DNA of 64,000 nucleotides, taken from NCBI GenBank assembly GCA_039968605.1, contig JBDVPM010000008.1:1850968-1914967 (forward strand), given 5' to 3'. Each line of letters begins with the position of its first letter. The first letter of the stretch is position 1. This document shows, in pieces, positions 61,731 to 64,000 of the stretch. The notes below the pieces were generated by a model. The model was not told the origin of the DNA. It saw only the letters and a program-made list of their open reading frames with translations, and ran no database searches. Source of the DNA: Alteripontixanthobacter sp. Lineage in GTDB: Bacteria; Pseudomonadota; Alphaproteobacteria; Sphingomonadales; Sphingomonadaceae. The translations under genes and the position numbers were made by a program.

Positions 61731-62921
61731 ATGAGCGATATCGGGGAGGCAGTCGGCACGGCCACCGAAGGCGGCTTGCTTGCGCGCGTCGTCAGTTCGA
61801 AAGCGGGCGCGGATGGCGCGCCCGTGCCCTTGGAGCGGGGCCATTTCAGTGAGAATGCCTGCCTCAACTGCGGCACAACGCTGACCGGCGCGCATTGCTA
61901 CAATTGCGGGCAGAAGGCACATCTCCACCGCACGCTGCGCGCCTTCCTGCACGATCTGTTGCACGGCGCTTTGCATCTTGATGGCAAAATCTGGCGCACC
62001 CTGCCCAAGCTGGCGGTCAAGCCGGGCGAACTGACTCGCCGCTATATCGACGGCGAACGCGCGCGCTTCGTCTCGCCGATGGCACTGTTCCTGTTTTCGA
62101 TCTTCCTGATGTTCGCCGTGTTCCAGTTAGCCGGCATCAGCACGCCCACCGATCTGGGATCGGACCGGACCCACGAAGTGGTCGCGCAGGCAAGACAGCA
62201 GATCAGCACGATGCAGGAACGTCAGGGCGAGCTGGAATCGAGGATCGGGTCCGGGGAGCTTTCAGATGAGGATATCGGGGCGGCGCAGGCCGAATTGAAG
62301 GAACTCGAAGATCAGATCTCTGCCGTGTCTGCCGCCGCAGCAGTGCCGGTTCTAAGGGAGCTGATTCAGGACCAAGAAGGGCAGCGTGCGGAGAGCGTAG
62401 GCGCTGTCCCGGTGGTAAGCGACGGGAAAGGCGAGACCACCATCCCGCTGTCGGCGGATGACGACGCGCAGATGAAAACTGGCACCACCGATGTCGTATG
62501 GCTCGACCAAGCGCTCGACAAGTGGCGCACAAATCCCGGCCTGATGCTCTACAAGCTGCAGACAAATTTCTACAAATTCAGCTGGTTGCTTATCCCGCTT
62601 TCGATACCCTTCGTCTGGCTGCTGTTCGCGTGGAAGCGGCAGTTCAAGGCCTACGATCACGCCATATTCGTGACCTATTCGCTCGCCTTCATGAGCTTGT
62701 TGATCCTCACGATCGTGCTGTCGGGACTGGCAGGGCTACCCCTATGGATCATAACCTTCGCCAGCATTTTGATCCCGCCGATCCACCTCTACAAGCAGCT
62801 ACGCCGAGCCTACGGCCTTTCGCGCTTTTCCGCCTTCTGGCGACTCTGCATACTCAGCGTCTTCATTATCGTGATCCTGACGCTGTTCCTCCAGGCGCTG
62901 CTATTTCTCGGAGCTTTCTGA
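61731..62921 (+). CDS. DUF3667 membrane protein with zinc ribbon
   Basis: The 396-residue protein opens with a zinc ribbon (ACLNCGTTLTGAHCYNCGQK, residues 43-62), then DLLHGALHLDGKIWRTLPKL and a TM helix near 115-132. Residues 140-240 are a charged, helical segment (VAQARQQISTMQERQGELES) that looks like a periplasmic or cytosolic coiled coil, and three or four helices follow from 285 on. DUF3667 members are proteobacterial and bacteroidetal membrane proteins of unknown role. Start ATG 61731 fits a GGGGCAGCGA leader. The gene converges on ftsH. Confidence 0.85.
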   Translation: MSDIGEAVGTATEGGLLARVVSSKAGADGAPVPLERGHFSENACLNCGTTLTGAHCYNCGQKAHLHRTLRAFLHDLLHGALHLDGKIWRTLPKLAVKPGELTRRYIDGERARFVSPMALFLFSIFLMFAVFQLAGISTPTDLGSDRTHEVVAQARQQISTMQERQGELESRIGSGELSDEDIGAAQAELKELEDQISAVSAAAAVPVLRELIQDQEGQRAESVGAVPVVSDGKGETTIPLSADDDAQMKTGTTDVVWLDQALDKWRTNPGLMLYKLQTNFYKFSWLLIPLSIPFVWLLFAWKRQFKAYDHAIFVTYSLAFMSLLILTIVLSGLAGLPLWIITFASILIPPIHLYKQLRRAYGLSRFSAFWRLCILSVFIIVILTLFLQALLFLGAF

Positions 62922-62933
62922 CCCCATATTGAC

Positions 62934-62967
62934 GAAGGGCGCGCTCCCATTTGGAAGCGCGCCCTTC
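62934..62967. terminator. Inverted repeat between the DUF3667 gene and ftsH
   Basis: GAAGGGCGCGCTCCC pairs with GGAAGCGCGCCCTTC with one mismatch across a short loop. No strong T-run is present on either side, so it is a weak, possibly shared terminator. Confidence 0.5.
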
Positions 62968-62997
62968 TCACAAGTTCGCTAGATTGCCCGCGGGGTT

Positions 62998-64000
62998 CTA
63001 GGCTCCTTGCGGAGCCGCGCCCCCGTCGCTTTCGCCGCCGAACTTCTTGCCAGCTTTCGGAATAGCCGAGCCGTGCGAGGGTTGCACGGCGATCGGGCCG
63101 GTCGGTTCGTCCGGACGGTCGATCTTGCCTTCTTCCATCAGCTTGGTGATCTCGTCACCGGTCAGCGTTTCGTATTCCAGCATGGCCAGCGCGATCAGAT
63201 GAAGCTTGTCTTCCTGATCCTTGAGCACATCGGTGGCGCGCTTATGCGCATCTTCCACCAGGCGGCGGATTTCCGCGTCGATCATCTTGTTGGTCTCGGC
63301 CCCGCCCATTGTGCGGCTGGACTGTCCCATGCCGAGATAGCCTTCCTGCTGTTCTTCATACATCAATGGACCGGCGGCTTCGCTCATGCCCCATTTGGTG
63401 ACCATGTTGCGCGCCAGATCGGTGGCGTACTGGATGTCCGAAGACGCACCGGACGAGACCTTGTCGTGTCCGAAGATGATTTCCTCGGCCACGCGGCCGC
63501 CCATGGCGACCGCCAGGTTCGCGTGCATCTTGTCGCGGTGATAGGAATAATTATCCCGCTCCGGCAGGCGCATCACCATGCCCAGCGCGCGGCCGCGCGG
63601 GATGATCGTGGCCTTGTGGATCGGGTCCGATGCTTCCTCGTTGATCGAGACGAGCGCGTGGCCCGCCTCGTGATAGGCGGTCATCTTCTTCTCGTCGTCG
63701 GTCATGACCATGGAGCGGCGTTCGGCGCCCATCATCACCTTGTCCTTGGCATCCTCGAACTCCGCCATGGCGACCAGGCGCTTCTTGCGCCGCGCGGCCA
63801 GCAGTGCGGCTTCGTTGACGAGGTTGGCGAGATCCGCGCCGGAGAAACCGGGAGTGCCGCGCGCAATGGTGCGCGGGTTCACATCGGGCGCCAGCGGAAC
63901 TTTCTTCATGTGGACCGCGAGGATCTTCTCGCGCCCATCGATATCGGGCACCGGCACCACCACCTGACGATCGAAACGGCCCGGGCGCAGCAAGGCGGGG
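62998..64000 (-). CDS. ftsH: ATP-dependent zinc metalloprotease FtsH (3' part)
   Basis: FtsH is the membrane-anchored AAA+ protease that removes damaged or excess membrane and regulatory proteins. Only the C-terminal part (334 residues, from [11 protein letters not shown]) is in the window; the membrane helices and Walker A and B lie beyond its end. Visible are the second region of homology ([15 protein letters not shown]), the zinc site HEAGH and the later Asp in [12 protein letters not shown]. The tail is Gly/Ala/Lys-rich. Base composition is ordinary. Confidence 0.96.
   Translation of the reverse strand, partial: PALLRPGRFDRQVVVPVPDIDGREKILAVHMKKVPLAPDVNPRTIARGTPGFSGADLANLVNEAALLAARRKKRLVAMAEFEDAKDKVMMGAERRSMVMTDDEKKMTAYHEAGHALVSINEEASDPIHKATIIPRGRALGMVMRLPERDNYSYHRDKMHANLAVAMGGRVAEEIIFGHDKVSSGASSDIQYATDLARNMVTKWGMSEAAGPLMYEEQQEGYLGMGQSSRTMGGAETNKMIDAEIRRLVEDAHKRATDVLKDQEDKLHLIALAMLEYETLTGDEITKLMEEGKIDRPDEPTGPIAVQPSHGSAIPKAGKKFGGESDGGAAPQGA

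Noticed and set aside
1-64000. tRNA, rRNA, tmRNA, insertion sequences and prophage
   Set aside because: I scanned the gene gaps on both strands by eye and saw no cloverleaf-like sequence, transposase or phage gene; a covariance-model search would be needed to be certain about small RNAs.

Overview
The window is high-GC chromosomal DNA from an alphaproteobacterium, most likely a member of the Sphingomonadales close to Erythrobacteraceae. This assignment rests on gene content and order, not on any search: rpsT directly upstream of dnaA, the run rpmH-rnpA-yidD-yidC-engB followed by dapE, UPF0262 beside dnaB, a CC_3452-type protein, DUF4136-type lipoproteins, a SecB chaperone, GANTC sites before dnaA, and a VPAPP-type PEP-CTERM tail. 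It is a housekeeping region. I see no prophage, insertion sequence, CRISPR array, plasmid-type gene, tRNA or rRNA.

Layout. 1-12.9 kb: the tail of an EAL protein, then a tightly coupled run (ispG, a membrane protein, a thioredoxin-like lipoprotein, an HDAC-family deacetylase), an FAD oxidoreductase, two unrelated L,D-transpeptidases facing each other, an EamA transporter, aconitase acnA, and a Ser/Gly-rich PEP-CTERM surface protein. 13-16.6 kb: ruvB with an overlapping 50-codon gene upstream, a GIY-YIG gene bordered by palindromic repeats, ruvA, and aroC on the other strand. 16.6-32.5 kb: ahpC-ahpF peroxide defence, Smr protein, mltA, a Tim44-like protein, secB, murJ, trpS, dut-coaBC, ubiB-ubiE, mutM and rpsT. 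32.5-38.6 kb: dnaA, a ThiF/MoeB-type adenylyltransferase, a sirtuin, dapB, a potassium channel and nth.

38.6-47.6 kb, mostly minus strand: a dicarboxylate/glutamate symporter, then a long co-oriented block running rpmH, rnpA, yidD, yidC, engB, lipoprotein esterase, GST, S1/P1 nuclease, dapE. From yidC to dapE every junction is a 4-base start/stop overlap, so the last six genes are probably translated as one unit. 47.7-64 kb: comM/yifB, a bacterial Popeye-like membrane protein, an HxlR regulator facing a CC_3452 protein, a HAD phosphatase, rpmJ, galE, a lipoprotein coupled to an M14 cytosolic-carboxypeptidase-like enzyme, an outer-membrane barrel, cdd with a GH25 lysozyme, UPF0262, dnaB, a phospholipase D family protein, rpoZ, DUF3072, DUF3667, and the 3' part of ftsH running off the end.

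Shared themes are envelope growth (two L,D-transpeptidases, MltA, MurJ, GH25, DapB, DapE), protein insertion and export (YidC, YidD, SecB, FtsH), DNA replication and repair (DnaA, DnaB, RuvA, RuvB, MutM, Nth, Dut) and oxidative stress (AhpC, AhpF). Five genes or gene parts deserve most attention: the Popeye-like protein, the 50-residue gene fused by overlap to ruvB, the GIY-YIG cassette between ruvA and ruvB, the 150-residue disordered linker in CoaBC, and the lipoprotein-M14 peptidase pair. None of these is proved to be a new system from sequence alone.
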